This document shows positions 31,063-40,448 of a DNA stretch of 64,000 bases, piece by piece; positions within the stretch are counted from its first letter, which is position 1; each line of letters opens with the position of its first letter. The notes under the pieces were generated by a model, which ran no database searches, was not told where the DNA came from, and saw nothing but the letters and a program-made list of their open reading frames with translations. The position numbers and the translations under genes are program-made. Source of the stretch: Ignavibacteriales bacterium (GTDB lineage Bacteria; Bacteroidota; Ignavibacteria; Ignavibacteriales; Ignavibacteriaceae); the NCBI GenBank assembly GCA_016714125.1, contig JADJNX010000003.1, positions 310,001-374,000 of the forward strand, read 5' to 3'.

Positions 31063-33099
31063 TCACCGTATAATTGCAAATTTACCGGTACTGTTTCCAT
31101 ATTGAGAATCGATATGGAAAATATAAACTCCACTTTCTACATACTGACCAAAGTCGGTAACCTGATTCCAGGTAACTATACCCCCTCGTGCTTCACTTAC
31201 AGGGATCGTCTTTACGATATCACCTCTAACAGTATAAATCCTTATAGTGCAGGGGTTTGGCACATTCACAAACTGAATCTGATCGGTACCTCCGGGTTGA
31301 CTTGAACCTTCACCAATTATAAATGGATTTGGGACAACAAGCACCTGATTTGAATTTTTAGGCGCAGGGAGTGTAGCAAGAAATGGGGTAACAGTTCTGT
31401 TCGCAAATATTGATGACTCCATCGCAGGTACTCTAACAGTGTTTACTGTTTCAGGGAATCTTTGGGCGGGGTTAATTGCCCAGGATGCTTTTCCGGTATC
31501 GTATGCAGTGATTGAATAGTAATATCCGGTTCCAATCTGCACAGTCGAATCAATGTAAGTATATTTGGTTCCAGCGAGATAAGCAGGATCACCCTTTTTA
31601 AGGTCAGCGATCAATTCCCATGGTCCCATCGGAAGATAATCGGAACGGTAAATCTTGTAACCTGCGAGATCAAATAAACCATCATCCGGATCAGGAAGCA
31701 ACTCCACCGAATTCTCAAACGTAAGAACATTCGCCACTTTTCTCTCTTCACCGGCATAAAAATTAATATTAAATTTTGGTGCCGCAGGTGGATCAGGATG
31801 GTTAAATTTGTTCTCGTAAGTAAGTTGTGCTCTTCTCATCGCGGGGATAAAATTCTGAGTATAACTCTGATTGAAAATCAAACTTGGTGAAATGGATTTA
31901 TCAAGTGCCAAACCATAGTCCATACCGGCTGCAAGTTCAGCGAGCACTATCTTAATTGTGTCCTGCGGTTTTAGAGTCCATGGCCCTAAAGACATCAAAG
32001 CCCATTTTCTGGCATTGTTTATAAAACTTGTATCAGTGAGATTCCTTGGAAATTGCACAAATCTGAATGCATTGGTGGGAAACTTTAATACCTGATATTT
32101 AACTTCATTAAATCCGGAGACACCGGTAAAAGGTCCACTAAGATCCTGGGAGGCTTCGCCTTGGGTCCAACCCACTTTTGATTCATCAACTCTTGTTGCA
32201 ATTCCTGTTGAATCTGGAGAGGCATAAATCAACTTTACTCCGGCATAACCCGGTGCAAGCCATTCACCCTGTGGAATTCCGTTTACAACCCGTCCAAGTG
32301 AGTTAGTAAAACCATAGTTGGCATTTTCAGCTTGAAACATTTTATTTGTTCTGTCATACACAACTTTGGTGTTTCTTGCTCCATTGGTCTCTTGAGGAAA
32401 AAGAACCCTCCATGACCTTGAGTTCGCTTGCATTGCATAGTTCAATAGAAGTTGAACACCATACAATGTATCAGAAACCTTTTTTGTCGGGAAGGCAGCC
32501 TTAATCTCATTCGAAATATTGATAAAATAATATTCATAAAGAATATAATTTTCATCCCGTTTAGACCCGCTCCACTGATGGGCTCTTCTAACCACTCTCA
32601 ACGGTAATTGAAGTTCATCTTCCTGGCTTGGGGTGAAAAAGTTTGGATTATACTCCCAAACTGACTCAATCACCTCTTCACCAACAAGTGGATTTGTTTT
32701 TAAATAATAATTCTCACCGTTTGGAAAAAGCTTTTTGTGGGTCTTGAGTGTATATTTAGCAGAGTTTTCAGTAGAGACAGAAGAGCCATAAATTGCCCAG
32801 TCCTCCACACTAATCACAGAATCACGGTTGTTTTTTGCACCGATCCAGAATCCGCCCGTTGCCATGTGGCTTGCGGTACCGCCAATATTTTCACCAATCC
32901 ACGATGCATCAAATCCGGGCCAATCAAGAGTTGGACCGGTTGGTGACCAGTTGTTATATGCTGGACCCGATTTGGAAGGCATCAAACTGTGCCATAAAGC
33001 ACCTCTGTTGAGAATTAAGAGTGGCGCCTCAACCTGAGCTGCCACCACAAAACTCAAAACTGTAAAAAACAGAAATATTTTATTTTTTAATCTATTCAT
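31063..33099 (-). CDS. Large secreted protein partnered with TonB receptor, T9SS-type C-terminus
   Basis: 678 residues with signal peptide (IFLFFTVLSFVVAAQ). The N-terminal two thirds have no domain I can name (segments such as GGFWIGAKNNRDSVISVEDW and VVRRAHQWSGSKRDENYILY). A fibronectin III-like part follows (LAGYKIYRSDYLPMGPWELI to YYYSITAYDTG). The end, VPNPCTIRIYTVRGDIVKTI then ESGVYIFHIDSQYGNSTGKF, is a T9SS sorting domain. It sits 20 bases after the TonB receptor gene, the position where SusD sits in Bacteroides glycan loci, so it may be the surface partner of the receptor. This is inference from position; the protein does not resemble SusD. Confidence 0.8.
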   Translation of the reverse strand: MNRLKNKIFLFFTVLSFVVAAQVEAPLLILNRGALWHSLMPSKSGPAYNNWSPTGPTLDWPGFDASWIGENIGGTASHMATGGFWIGAKNNRDSVISVEDWAIYGSSVSTENSAKYTLKTHKKLFPNGENYYLKTNPLVGEEVIESVWEYNPNFFTPSQEDELQLPLRVVRRAHQWSGSKRDENYILYEYYFINISNEIKAAFPTKKVSDTLYGVQLLLNYAMQANSRSWRVLFPQETNGARNTKVVYDRTNKMFQAENANYGFTNSLGRVVNGIPQGEWLAPGYAGVKLIYASPDSTGIATRVDESKVGWTQGEASQDLSGPFTGVSGFNEVKYQVLKFPTNAFRFVQFPRNLTDTSFINNARKWALMSLGPWTLKPQDTIKIVLAELAAGMDYGLALDKSISPSLIFNQSYTQNFIPAMRRAQLTYENKFNHPDPPAAPKFNINFYAGEERKVANVLTFENSVELLPDPDDGLFDLAGYKIYRSDYLPMGPWELIADLKKGDPAYLAGTKYTYIDSTVQIGTGYYYSITAYDTGKASWAINPAQRFPETVNTVRVPAMESSIFANRTVTPFLATLPAPKNSNQVLVVPNPFIIGEGSSQPGGTDQIQFVNVPNPCTIRIYTVRGDIVKTIPVSEARGGIVTWNQVTDFGQYVESGVYIFHIDSQYGNSTGKFAIIR

Positions 33100-33119
33100 C
33101 TTTATCGTAATACCTTTAT

Positions 33120-36100
33120 TTAGAATCCAAAACCGACTGTGAAGTAAACTTGTCTTGGAACATTTCTGTAAGCTTTGTAAAATGATGAAATGTAGCTAAT
33201 TCTGCTTGGATTTGTTCCCGGTTGGTCTATTGTTGTTCCGTAATCAACCCAGTCGATCAAATCAGTACTGGACACAGGTGTAAGCCATTTATTTTCAAAC
33301 AGATTCATAACTCTTAGTCCAACTACGATCCGGTATCCACCTTCAAGAACTACATGTTTCATAAAGTTAAGATCAAACATCGATTCAAGAGGATATCTTC
33401 TGTTGTTCACAACATCCTTTAAATCAAAGGATGTCCTGTATGTAAATGGAATTCCCGATTGAACCGAATAGGTGAAACTAAGACTTGAATTTTCCAGAAT
33501 ATTAATTCCAAAAAGCTCCGGTCCCTCCCCTGTTCCCCAATTATACTGAAGCAACGCACGGAAATTGTGTGTTCTGTCATTCCCTGAAAGGAATTCACCT
33601 GTATAATCACGAGATTCAGCGGCAGCCGATGCAGTTGGATATACCACCTGAGGTCCATAATTACCTTCAGTTGTCTGCGAAATACTATAGGTGAATCGAT
33701 ACATCCAGTTTTTAGCGTTGATTTTCTCAAGAGAAATCTCAAAACCTAATGTAGCACCAAATGCATTGTTCGAGAATGTTGTATAATTGAAGAGTGGTGT
33801 ATTGTCCGAGGTGTATGCAGATGGACTGTTTAATACAGTTCCGGTGTAGGCAGCATAACGGAGTAATCCGATTTGCGTCACACGGTCATTGTAGTAAAGA
33901 GCAAGATCAATTCGGTTATCTTCATCGATAACCTGCTGAAGTCCAAATTCATATTGAATTGTCTTTTTAGGTTCAAGATTAGCATTACCAAAACCGGTGA
34001 TTCCTTTATTACCCCTGTTTGAAAGGGCATTACTAAAGGTTGGCATCGAAGTGAAATGACCATATTGAAGCCTGAAAGCTGTATTCTCACCGATTGGGAA
34101 TGATAAGCCAATTCTGGGGAGAAGCATAAAATAGGTTTTTGATTTTTCAGTATTCAGGTTGCCCCCTTCAGGACCTTCTGTTCCAACATAAACAATATTG
34201 AAAGGGTCAACAGGGACATCGGCACCAAAATTGTATGCTTCTGCTCTAACTCCTATGTTTGCAATCATCCCTTCATATTCCATCTTGTCCTGAATATAAA
34301 AGGCGATGTTATATGGCTGAGCTTTGTAGTATTCAGCCACACCTGTTGTTGCAACCAGTGCATTTGCTTTAAATCTGGAATTCACACCATTGTTATATAG
34401 ATCCCAATAGTATAACCGTATACCAGTTTTAATCAAATTCCCGGTGTTTATCTGACTGGTAAAATCAAGACTTGCGGCATAGTATTCAGTTCTTGTATCT
34501 TGATAATAGAGTGTACTGAACGCATCCGGAGCTCTGAAATATTGAGTTTCCCACCATGAACCTGCTTTTAAGAGGTTACCCTGACGGTCACCAAGACTGT
34601 CAAGTCTGTCTCTCTCCTGAGAATAACTGGTCAGATATTCGTAAGGAAGTTCATATTTTTCACCCATGTGGGTTAAAGTTGCCTCAAAAAATGAAGTTGC
34701 GTCAACAGTGTAAATATAGTTCAGACTTTGGGTTACGGTTTGTTCAGTCCTTACAGGATCAATCAAAATATAATATTTGTAAGAATTGGATGGAGGAGAA
34801 AATGCCAAACCGGACCACCTGATATCTTCAGAACCCGACCAGATACCTCCTCGATAGTTCTGATATCCGAGCATAAGTTTTAACTTGTGTGAGGTAAATG
34901 GCTGATAGGTCATATTAAGAATATAATTCTGATAAACCTGATCTTTTTCGGAGGTTGGAAGGCGCGTTGGGTTCTTTTTATATTCTCCCGAAAGGAAAAA
35001 CTTTAATTTGTTTGGGTCTTTTCCAAGAGGTCCACCAAATCCAAACATCACTCTGGTATATGCCCTCTCCCGGTAGTCATAAACGCCTAATGGATTATCA
35101 TCGCCCGGTTTGTGGTTGTAAATCCAGGTGTTATATGCCCAGTTGATTTCCTGACTCAGCACATTGTTCCAGGTATTTAATTCATCCGCACTGGCAGTAC
35201 CATTTTGTACTTTATCATAGAGCCATTTGTATCTTGATGGGGACGTAATACCTAAATCCTGCAGGAAAAATGAGGAATCTTTGTAGGCCATCCAATTATT
35301 GAGTTGGCCCCACTTTTGCCATTCATAAGTTGATTCATCATAAATATACTTTCCGAAGTGATATTGTCCCGGCGGTCGGTATTCAACTCTTACCTCACCT
35401 GAAAGCCGTGGACTTCCCTCTTTCAAAACTACTTTAACAACACCTGCCTGTGCATTACCATATTCAGCTGAAAACCCTCCCGATATAAGCTGCATCTGTT
35501 GCACACCTATCGGGTTCACATCATATTTCCACGAATTGTTTGATTTTTCAACTCCAAACGAGCCGGGTGATGTAGTCGCCGAATTAATCTGCTCAACTCC
35601 ATTGATTTGATAGTTCACCTCATAAGAGCCTGAACCTCTCACAGAGTAGGTGCCTTTTTCGTTCTTTTGGAATCCTGCGGTTAGATCGAGAATGCCACGC
35701 AATCCCTCAATCGGGGCTGCTGCAATCTGTTCTTCATCAATGGTTGAGGAGGAAGAGGTTTGATCCTTGATTACTTTCGGTTTTTCTGCAACCACAATAA
35801 CTTCATCCATATCGAAGGTTGATTGTTTCAACTTTACATCAAGTTCTGTTGTCCGATCAATATTAATCTCAACATTTGAAACAATATACTTTGCATACCC
35901 AACAAAACTACTCGTAACGGTGTATTTTCCCGCCGGAATGTTGAGAATAAAATACTTTCCATCAATATTGGAAACACCTCCAAGGTTAGTTCCATCAATT
36001 CTGACAGCTACTCCGGGGAGCTTCTCCCCTGTCTGCGCATCCTTGATCTCACCTGAAAGTTTACCTCTTTGTGCCTGAATCTCAGAAATGCCTGTCAGCA

Positions 36101-36173
36101 GTACAAATAAAAGTAGTATTTTAGCAAGCAGAAAGTAACGATTTTCATGTTTAAGCTGTAGATCTGGCTCCAT
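33120..36173 (-). CDS. TonB-dependent receptor with carboxypeptidase-like regulatory domain
   Basis: 1,017 residues and intact. After a signal sequence (LLAKILLLFVLLTGISEIQAQ) comes a carboxypeptidase D-like regulatory domain (about 35-115: GEIKDAQTGEKLPGVAVRI, GKYFILNIPAGKYTVTSSFV). The plug domain (about 150-270) has YSVRGSGSYEVNYQINGVEQ and LISGGFSAEYGNAQAGVV. A long beta-barrel of 22 expected strands ends QVYFTVGFGF. It should import a large substrate across the outer membrane with energy from TonB. It is the first gene of the minus-strand operon, divergent from prmA. There is no SusD next to it. The substrate is unknown, but the hydrolases at the operon end suggest a glycan. Confidence 0.92.
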   Translation of the reverse strand: MEPDLQLKHENRYFLLAKILLLFVLLTGISEIQAQRGKLSGEIKDAQTGEKLPGVAVRIDGTNLGGVSNIDGKYFILNIPAGKYTVTSSFVGYAKYIVSNVEINIDRTTELDVKLKQSTFDMDEVIVVAEKPKVIKDQTSSSSTIDEEQIAAAPIEGLRGILDLTAGFQKNEKGTYSVRGSGSYEVNYQINGVEQINSATTSPGSFGVEKSNNSWKYDVNPIGVQQMQLISGGFSAEYGNAQAGVVKVVLKEGSPRLSGEVRVEYRPPGQYHFGKYIYDESTYEWQKWGQLNNWMAYKDSSFFLQDLGITSPSRYKWLYDKVQNGTASADELNTWNNVLSQEINWAYNTWIYNHKPGDDNPLGVYDYRERAYTRVMFGFGGPLGKDPNKLKFFLSGEYKKNPTRLPTSEKDQVYQNYILNMTYQPFTSHKLKLMLGYQNYRGGIWSGSEDIRWSGLAFSPPSNSYKYYILIDPVRTEQTVTQSLNYIYTVDATSFFEATLTHMGEKYELPYEYLTSYSQERDRLDSLGDRQGNLLKAGSWWETQYFRAPDAFSTLYYQDTRTEYYAASLDFTSQINTGNLIKTGIRLYYWDLYNNGVNSRFKANALVATTGVAEYYKAQPYNIAFYIQDKMEYEGMIANIGVRAEAYNFGADVPVDPFNIVYVGTEGPEGGNLNTEKSKTYFMLLPRIGLSFPIGENTAFRLQYGHFTSMPTFSNALSNRGNKGITGFGNANLEPKKTIQYEFGLQQVIDEDNRIDLALYYNDRVTQIGLLRYAAYTGTVLNSPSAYTSDNTPLFNYTTFSNNAFGATLGFEISLEKINAKNWMYRFTYSISQTTEGNYGPQVVYPTASAAAESRDYTGEFLSGNDRTHNFRALLQYNWGTGEGPELFGINILENSSLSFTYSVQSGIPFTYRTSFDLKDVVNNRRYPLESMFDLNFMKHVVLEGGYRIVVGLRVMNLFENKWLTPVSSTDLIDWVDYGTTIDQPGTNPSRISYISSFYKAYRNVPRQVYFTVGFGF

Positions 36174-36284
36174 ATTTTCTTCGTTTCTACAATATTTATA
36201 ATGTTTATTTTATATGCAAAAAATCAATTTACTATACTGAAATTTGAATATTATTTACTTAACTAACAAATTAAATCGACCGAA
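36174..36284. promoter_or_regulatory. Divergent promoter region, TonB receptor operon and prmA
   Basis: A 111-base AT-rich spacer between divergent genes must hold promoters in both directions. I cannot fix exact -33 and -7 boxes with confidence. Confidence 0.4.
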
Positions 36285-37136
36285 ATGAAATATTTTTTCC
36301 AAATTGACATAGTTACCGATCCCGCACTCTCAGATGAATCAGCCGCAGTATTCTGGATGTATGAACCTGATGGTATAAACTTTGAAAATAATACCACCCG
36401 TTTATTTTTTTCAGAATTAAGTGAAGAAAAAATTGAATCGATTAAAGTCGAATTGAAACTCCTTGTCGATTCCGGTGTTATAGAAAAATTTGATCTTAGT
36501 GTAACCAAAGAAGAGCAGATTAACTGGAACGAAGAGTGGCAAAAGGGGCTAAAAGTTCTAAAGGCGGGTACCAAATTTGCCATAAAACCAACATTTGTTG
36601 ATTATGAACCTTTGGAAGGTGAAATAGTTATAGAAATCGACCCAAAAATGTCCTTTGGAACCGGCGAACATGAGACTACCCAACTGATTCTTGGTCTGCT
36701 TGAAAAATATGGCGCAAATAAAGAATTTGTTCTTGATGCCGGAGCAGGTACTGCAATTCTTGCAATTGGTGCCATTAAACTTGGGTCAAAAAAAGCAATC
36801 GCTTTTGATAACGACGACTGGTGCCTTGAAAATGGAATTGAAAATGTTAAGTTAAATAATGTCCAGGATGTAGTTGAAATAAGGATCTGCGAGACCAAAG
36901 ATATCCCTGAATCAGATTTTGACCTCATTCTTGCAAATATTCAAAGAGATGTATTATTGGCGATCGCAGCAGATCTTGAAGCGAGGCAAAAACCGGGTGG
37001 CACTCTTATTCTTTCAGGGCTTTTGATCGATGATGAAGAGATTATACTGCCGGTTTATGAGTCAATTGGATATAAATTGATCGACAAAGCCGGTAAAAAT
37101 GAGTGGATTAGTCTTGTTTTTGAACACACTTTGTAA
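36285..37136 (+). CDS. prmA: Ribosomal protein L11 methyltransferase
   Basis: 283 residues. PrmA trimethylates lysines of ribosomal protein L11 using S-adenosylmethionine. The family motifs are plain: IEIDPKMSFGTGEHETTQLIL before the SAM-binding loop VLDAGAGTAILAIGAIKLG, with AFDNDDWCLENGIENVKLN after it. The catalytic-site motif is DLILANIQRDVLL. It is a single intact gene in the cytoplasm, divergent from the TonB receptor operon, and meets the amidohydrolase gene convergently. Confidence 0.93.
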   Translation: MKYFFQIDIVTDPALSDESAAVFWMYEPDGINFENNTTRLFFSELSEEKIESIKVELKLLVDSGVIEKFDLSVTKEEQINWNEEWQKGLKVLKAGTKFAIKPTFVDYEPLEGEIVIEIDPKMSFGTGEHETTQLILGLLEKYGANKEFVLDAGAGTAILAIGAIKLGSKKAIAFDNDDWCLENGIENVKLNNVQDVVEIRICETKDIPESDFDLILANIQRDVLLAIAADLEARQKPGGTLILSGLLIDDEEIILPVYESIGYKLIDKAGKNEWISLVFEHTL

Positions 37137-37140
37137 ATAT

Positions 37141-37190
37141 AAAAAAAAGCACTGCTGAATGGAATTAAATATCCATTTTCAGCAGTACTT
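37141..37190 (-). terminator. Hairpin terminator between prmA and amidohydrolase
   Basis: AAGCACTGCTGAA (37147-37159) pairs with TTCAGCAGTACTT (37178-37190) with one mismatch. The A8 run at 37141-37148 reads as a T8 tail on the minus strand, so it is a strong terminator for the amidohydrolase and may also stop prmA. Confidence 0.8.
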
Positions 37191-37204
37191 AAAATTATAT
37201 GGGC

Positions 37205-38857
37205 TTATTTTTTATAAATTATTTTACCGTCAACTATCGTATATAACACTTTCGTGTCTTTTATCTCTTCGGGATCAATTTTAAATATATTCTTGTCCAA
37301 AATTGTGAAATCGGCATATTTGCCAACTTCAATCGACCCCAACCTGTCCTCCATAAATGCCGCGTAAGCATTGTTAATTGTGTAACCTCTAATTGCCTCC
37401 GTAACCGTAACTTTTTGATCAGGAATCCATCCATCAGGATTTTTTCCATCAAGAGTTCTGCGTGTAACTGCTGCATAAATTCCAAGTAATGGGTTAAGCG
37501 GGGCTACTGTCCAATCAGAACCAAAACAGACATTAACACCCTCCGAAATCATATCCCTGAATCGGTATGAAGTTGGCAGTCTGTCATGTCCAATCCTTTT
37601 ATGAGCCCAAACTCCATCATCAATGGCATGATAAGGCTGAGCAGAAGCAATCACATTTAATTCCTTAAATCTTTTAACATCTTCTTTGATGACATGCTGG
37701 GCATGTTCTATTCTAAACCTTCTGTCTCTTGGTGGATTTACTTTGACCACCTCTTCAAATAGATTAAGAATATAATTGTTTGCTTTGTCCCCAATTGCAT
37801 GAATCGAAAGTTGCAGACCCGCTCTGTCTGCCTCAAGTGCCCATTGTCTCAGACTGTCATTAGTTACAATCTCCATTGGGAGACCACTTGTTGACTTATC
37901 CTGTTCATAAGGTTTAAAAAACCAGGCCGTTGAAGAACCCAGAGAACCATCGGCAAATGCCTTTAAAGAACCAATTTTAAGGAAATCACTTCCAAATCCA
38001 CTTTCAATTCCCAATACAGAATGATTTCGTACTTCCGAAATTGGGAGACGACAGTAGATCCTACATGTAAGTTTCCCCTCTTTTCAAATTTTTGGTAGGT
38101 ACTTAAATCGTTTGAGTATGTAATGTCATGAACCATCGTAACACCAAGTCTCGCAGCTTCTTTTAATGCGAGTTCAACAGCTTCAATATAGGCCTGCTTT
38201 GATGATACAGGAATCAATTTTGCGACAAGGTCAATTGCATTGTCTTTTAACACTCCTGTGGGCTCCCCTGTAATTTTATCTGTTACTATGTCACCACCGG
38301 CAGGTTCAGGTGTTGATGCGGTAACTTCTGCCATTTTTAGTGCTACCGAGTTTGCAAGTGCAAGATGTCCATCAAATCTGTGTATCAGAACAGGGTTGTC
38401 AGGAGAGATTTTATCAATCATTTCTTTTGTTGGCAGTTCTTTAATCTCCCATGCCTCATGATCCCAGTCCCCGCCTGTTATCCATTCCCCTGGTTTCTTG
38501 TTTTTAATATAATTTTTGAGCATTTGTTCAAATTCTTCGGTCGATTTTGCCGGACGAAGATCAAGTCCGCTTAGATAAAAACCTCCTGAAACAAAATGCA
38601 CATGATTGTCGGTTAGTCCCGGCAACATAAGAGAACCGTTTAAATCGTGTGTTTCATAATTGTTTGAAAGATATTTGGTCGAACCAGCAAGTTCACCACT
38701 GTAGAGAATCTTATTTCCTTCGGTTACCACACACTCCACAAAGGTGTTTTTAGAATCGGCAGTAAATATTATACCGTTTTTAAACAATTTCTGAGCCATC
38801 TGACTATTTCCTTCCAGGCTGAATAAAACCATGACAACAAGAATCAGTTTTTTTCAT
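37205..38857 (-). CDS. YtcJ-like amidohydrolase, exported (two frameshifts)
   Basis: About 550 residues. The metal-dependent hydrolase fold of the YtcJ type is shown by LPGLTDNHVHFVSGGFYLSG, GGDWDHEAW, LKAFADGSLGSSTAWFF, LSIHAIGDKANN, RFRIEHAQHV, CFGSDWTVAPLNPLLGIYAA and GKYADFTILDKNIF. The two frames join near 38050, inside RLPISEVRNHSVLG. Upstream, removing one A from the A7 run (plus-strand T run 38848-38854) joins a signal peptide (MKKLILVVMVLFSLEGNSQ) starting at 38857, so the enzyme is probably exported. Substrates of the group are varied amides or esters, so none can be named. Confidence 0.85.
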
Positions 38858-38915
38858 ATTTTTTTGTTCGTTAATGTGAAATCGAAATGTATGGGTTTGA
38901 ATACCGGAAAAAGAA

Positions 38916-38955
38916 AAGCCGGATAGTCCTTTACAGAACCATCCGGCTTAAAACT
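38916..38955 (-). terminator. Terminator of the choice-of-anchor J gene
   Basis: AAGCCGGAT (38916-38924) pairs perfectly with ATCCGGCTT (38941-38949) around a 16-base loop. On the minus strand it is followed by TTTTCTTTTT, fitting a terminator for the gene ending at 38968. Confidence 0.85.
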
Positions 38956-38967
38956 ATAAGTTTTAGC

Positions 38968-40218
38968 TTATTTGTTAAGCATCATCTTAATGTTAGATGT
39001 GAAATTCTGTGTTGCACCGGTAGCTGTGATCTTAGCAATATAAAGACCTGAAACTAATGATGAAGCATCAAAATCAACACTGTGTACTCCGGCTGACATT
39101 GTGCCGTTTACGAGTGTAGCAACTTCTTGTCCAAGAACATTATAAACTGAAAGTGTAACTTTAGCATCGGTAGCGAGGCTGAAGTTGATCTTGGTTGAAG
39201 GGTTAAATGGATTTGGGAAGTTCTGGCTTAATGCAAAAGTATTTGGAGCTGTTACATCAACTTCAATTGCTTTTGAATAATCTGAAGTACCATCAAAATC
39301 TACTTGTTTGAGTCTGTAGGTATAGGTTCCAACTTCAACACCTTTGTCGATAAAGCTATATTCTTTAACGAGGGTTGTGGTTCCTGAACCATCAATGAAA
39401 CCGATAGAAACAAATTCGCCTGATCCTGCTTTTCTTTCAACAGAGAAACCTTTGTTGTTGGTTTCTGAAGCGGTTGACCAGTTCAACTGAATGTCTGAAC
39501 CAACTGAAGCTGCGCTAAATGTAGCGAATTCAACAGGAACAACGCCGTTTCCAGCCATGAAATCATCAACTATAAAAGCTGCGCCATCATTGAAGTTATC
39601 AGCAATAACTGCTCTTAAAGCAATGTAAATATTTGAATTTGCTGGTACAAGACTGCCAATGTTCCATCCATAGCTTACCCATCCTGAATCAGCAGCGGTG
39701 AAGTTGAGTGTAGCTGCCGTAATAGTGAAATCTGCGGTTGAGGTGTTGGTAGTTGTGGAAATCTTGATTTCGAGTTTATCGATATAGGACCCAAATTTTC
39801 TCATCCAGAATTTTAATGAATCACCGTTTTGAACATTGAGCAATTGTGGAGCAATAAGCCATGAATCATTAGCTGCTGCACCGCCAAGTGTATATGTGAA
39901 GTATGCAGTACCTGTTCCGGATCCACCGGGACGATTAATATTGGTTCCGCCATTCCATCCTGGAAGTGGTGTGGTTCCGATTGCAAGACTTGCCCAGCCT
40001 GTTCCTCCGTCTGGTGTCAATTTTGCCCAGCCTGCTGGTGGAAAAGTTGCACCCTCGAAGCCTTCAGTAATGCTGTTAGTGCTTTCAATCCAAGGTCCTC
40101 TTGTAAATTCAGGAGCTTCTGATTTCTGCCATTTCTTTATATTTGTTGCTCTGTCCTGAGCCTGTGCATAACCGAATACGAAGACGGTTAACATGAAAAT
40201 ACCGAAGAATTTTTTCAT
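38968..40218 (-). CDS. Secreted choice-of-anchor J domain protein with T9SS signal
   Basis: 416 residues and intact. A signal peptide (FFGIFMLTVFVFGYAQAQ) precedes a choice-of-anchor J (MAM-like) domain (about 50-225: EGATFPPAGWAKLTPDGG, NDSWLIAPQLLNVQNGD, AFIVDDFMAG). A short fibronectin-like stretch follows (FSVERKAGSGEFVSIGFIDG). The C-terminus has the T9SS type A signal LSQNFPNPFNPSTKINFSL and ends NFTSNIKMMLNK. It is probably displayed on or released from the cell surface, with a binding or adhesion role. It is a monocistronic gene with its own terminator. Confidence 0.88.
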   Translation of the reverse strand: MKKFFGIFMLTVFVFGYAQAQDRATNIKKWQKSEAPEFTRGPWIESTNSITEGFEGATFPPAGWAKLTPDGGTGWASLAIGTTPLPGWNGGTNINRPGGSGTGTAYFTYTLGGAAANDSWLIAPQLLNVQNGDSLKFWMRKFGSYIDKLEIKISTTTNTSTADFTITAATLNFTAADSGWVSYGWNIGSLVPANSNIYIALRAVIADNFNDGAAFIVDDFMAGNGVVPVEFATFSAASVGSDIQLNWSTASETNNKGFSVERKAGSGEFVSIGFIDGSGTTTLVKEYSFIDKGVEVGTYTYRLKQVDFDGTSDYSKAIEVDVTAPNTFALSQNFPNPFNPSTKINFSLATDAKVTLSVYNVLGQEVATLVNGTMSAGVHSVDFDASSLVSGLYIAKITATGATQNFTSNIKMMLNK

Positions 40219-40448
40219 GATTTGTTCCTTTTGTTGATGATGAGTTTGTTATTAATTTAAATTTGTGGTATTAGTTTGAGTCAGTAGATGAAATTTACTC
40301 AAAATATCTAAATAATTTTCATGCTAATATTAAGCATTTTTGATAAGTTAAACAAGTACTTTAAAGGATTTTTTATTTTTTATACTAATTTATTTCGCTT
40401 CACACTGTCTAAGGTGTTGAATAAATTGACAACCATCAGAACAAGAAT

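Noticed and set aside
33120..36173. SusC of a classical SusCD pair
   Set aside because: The neighbouring gene does not encode a SusD-like lipoprotein, so I call it only a TonB-dependent receptor.
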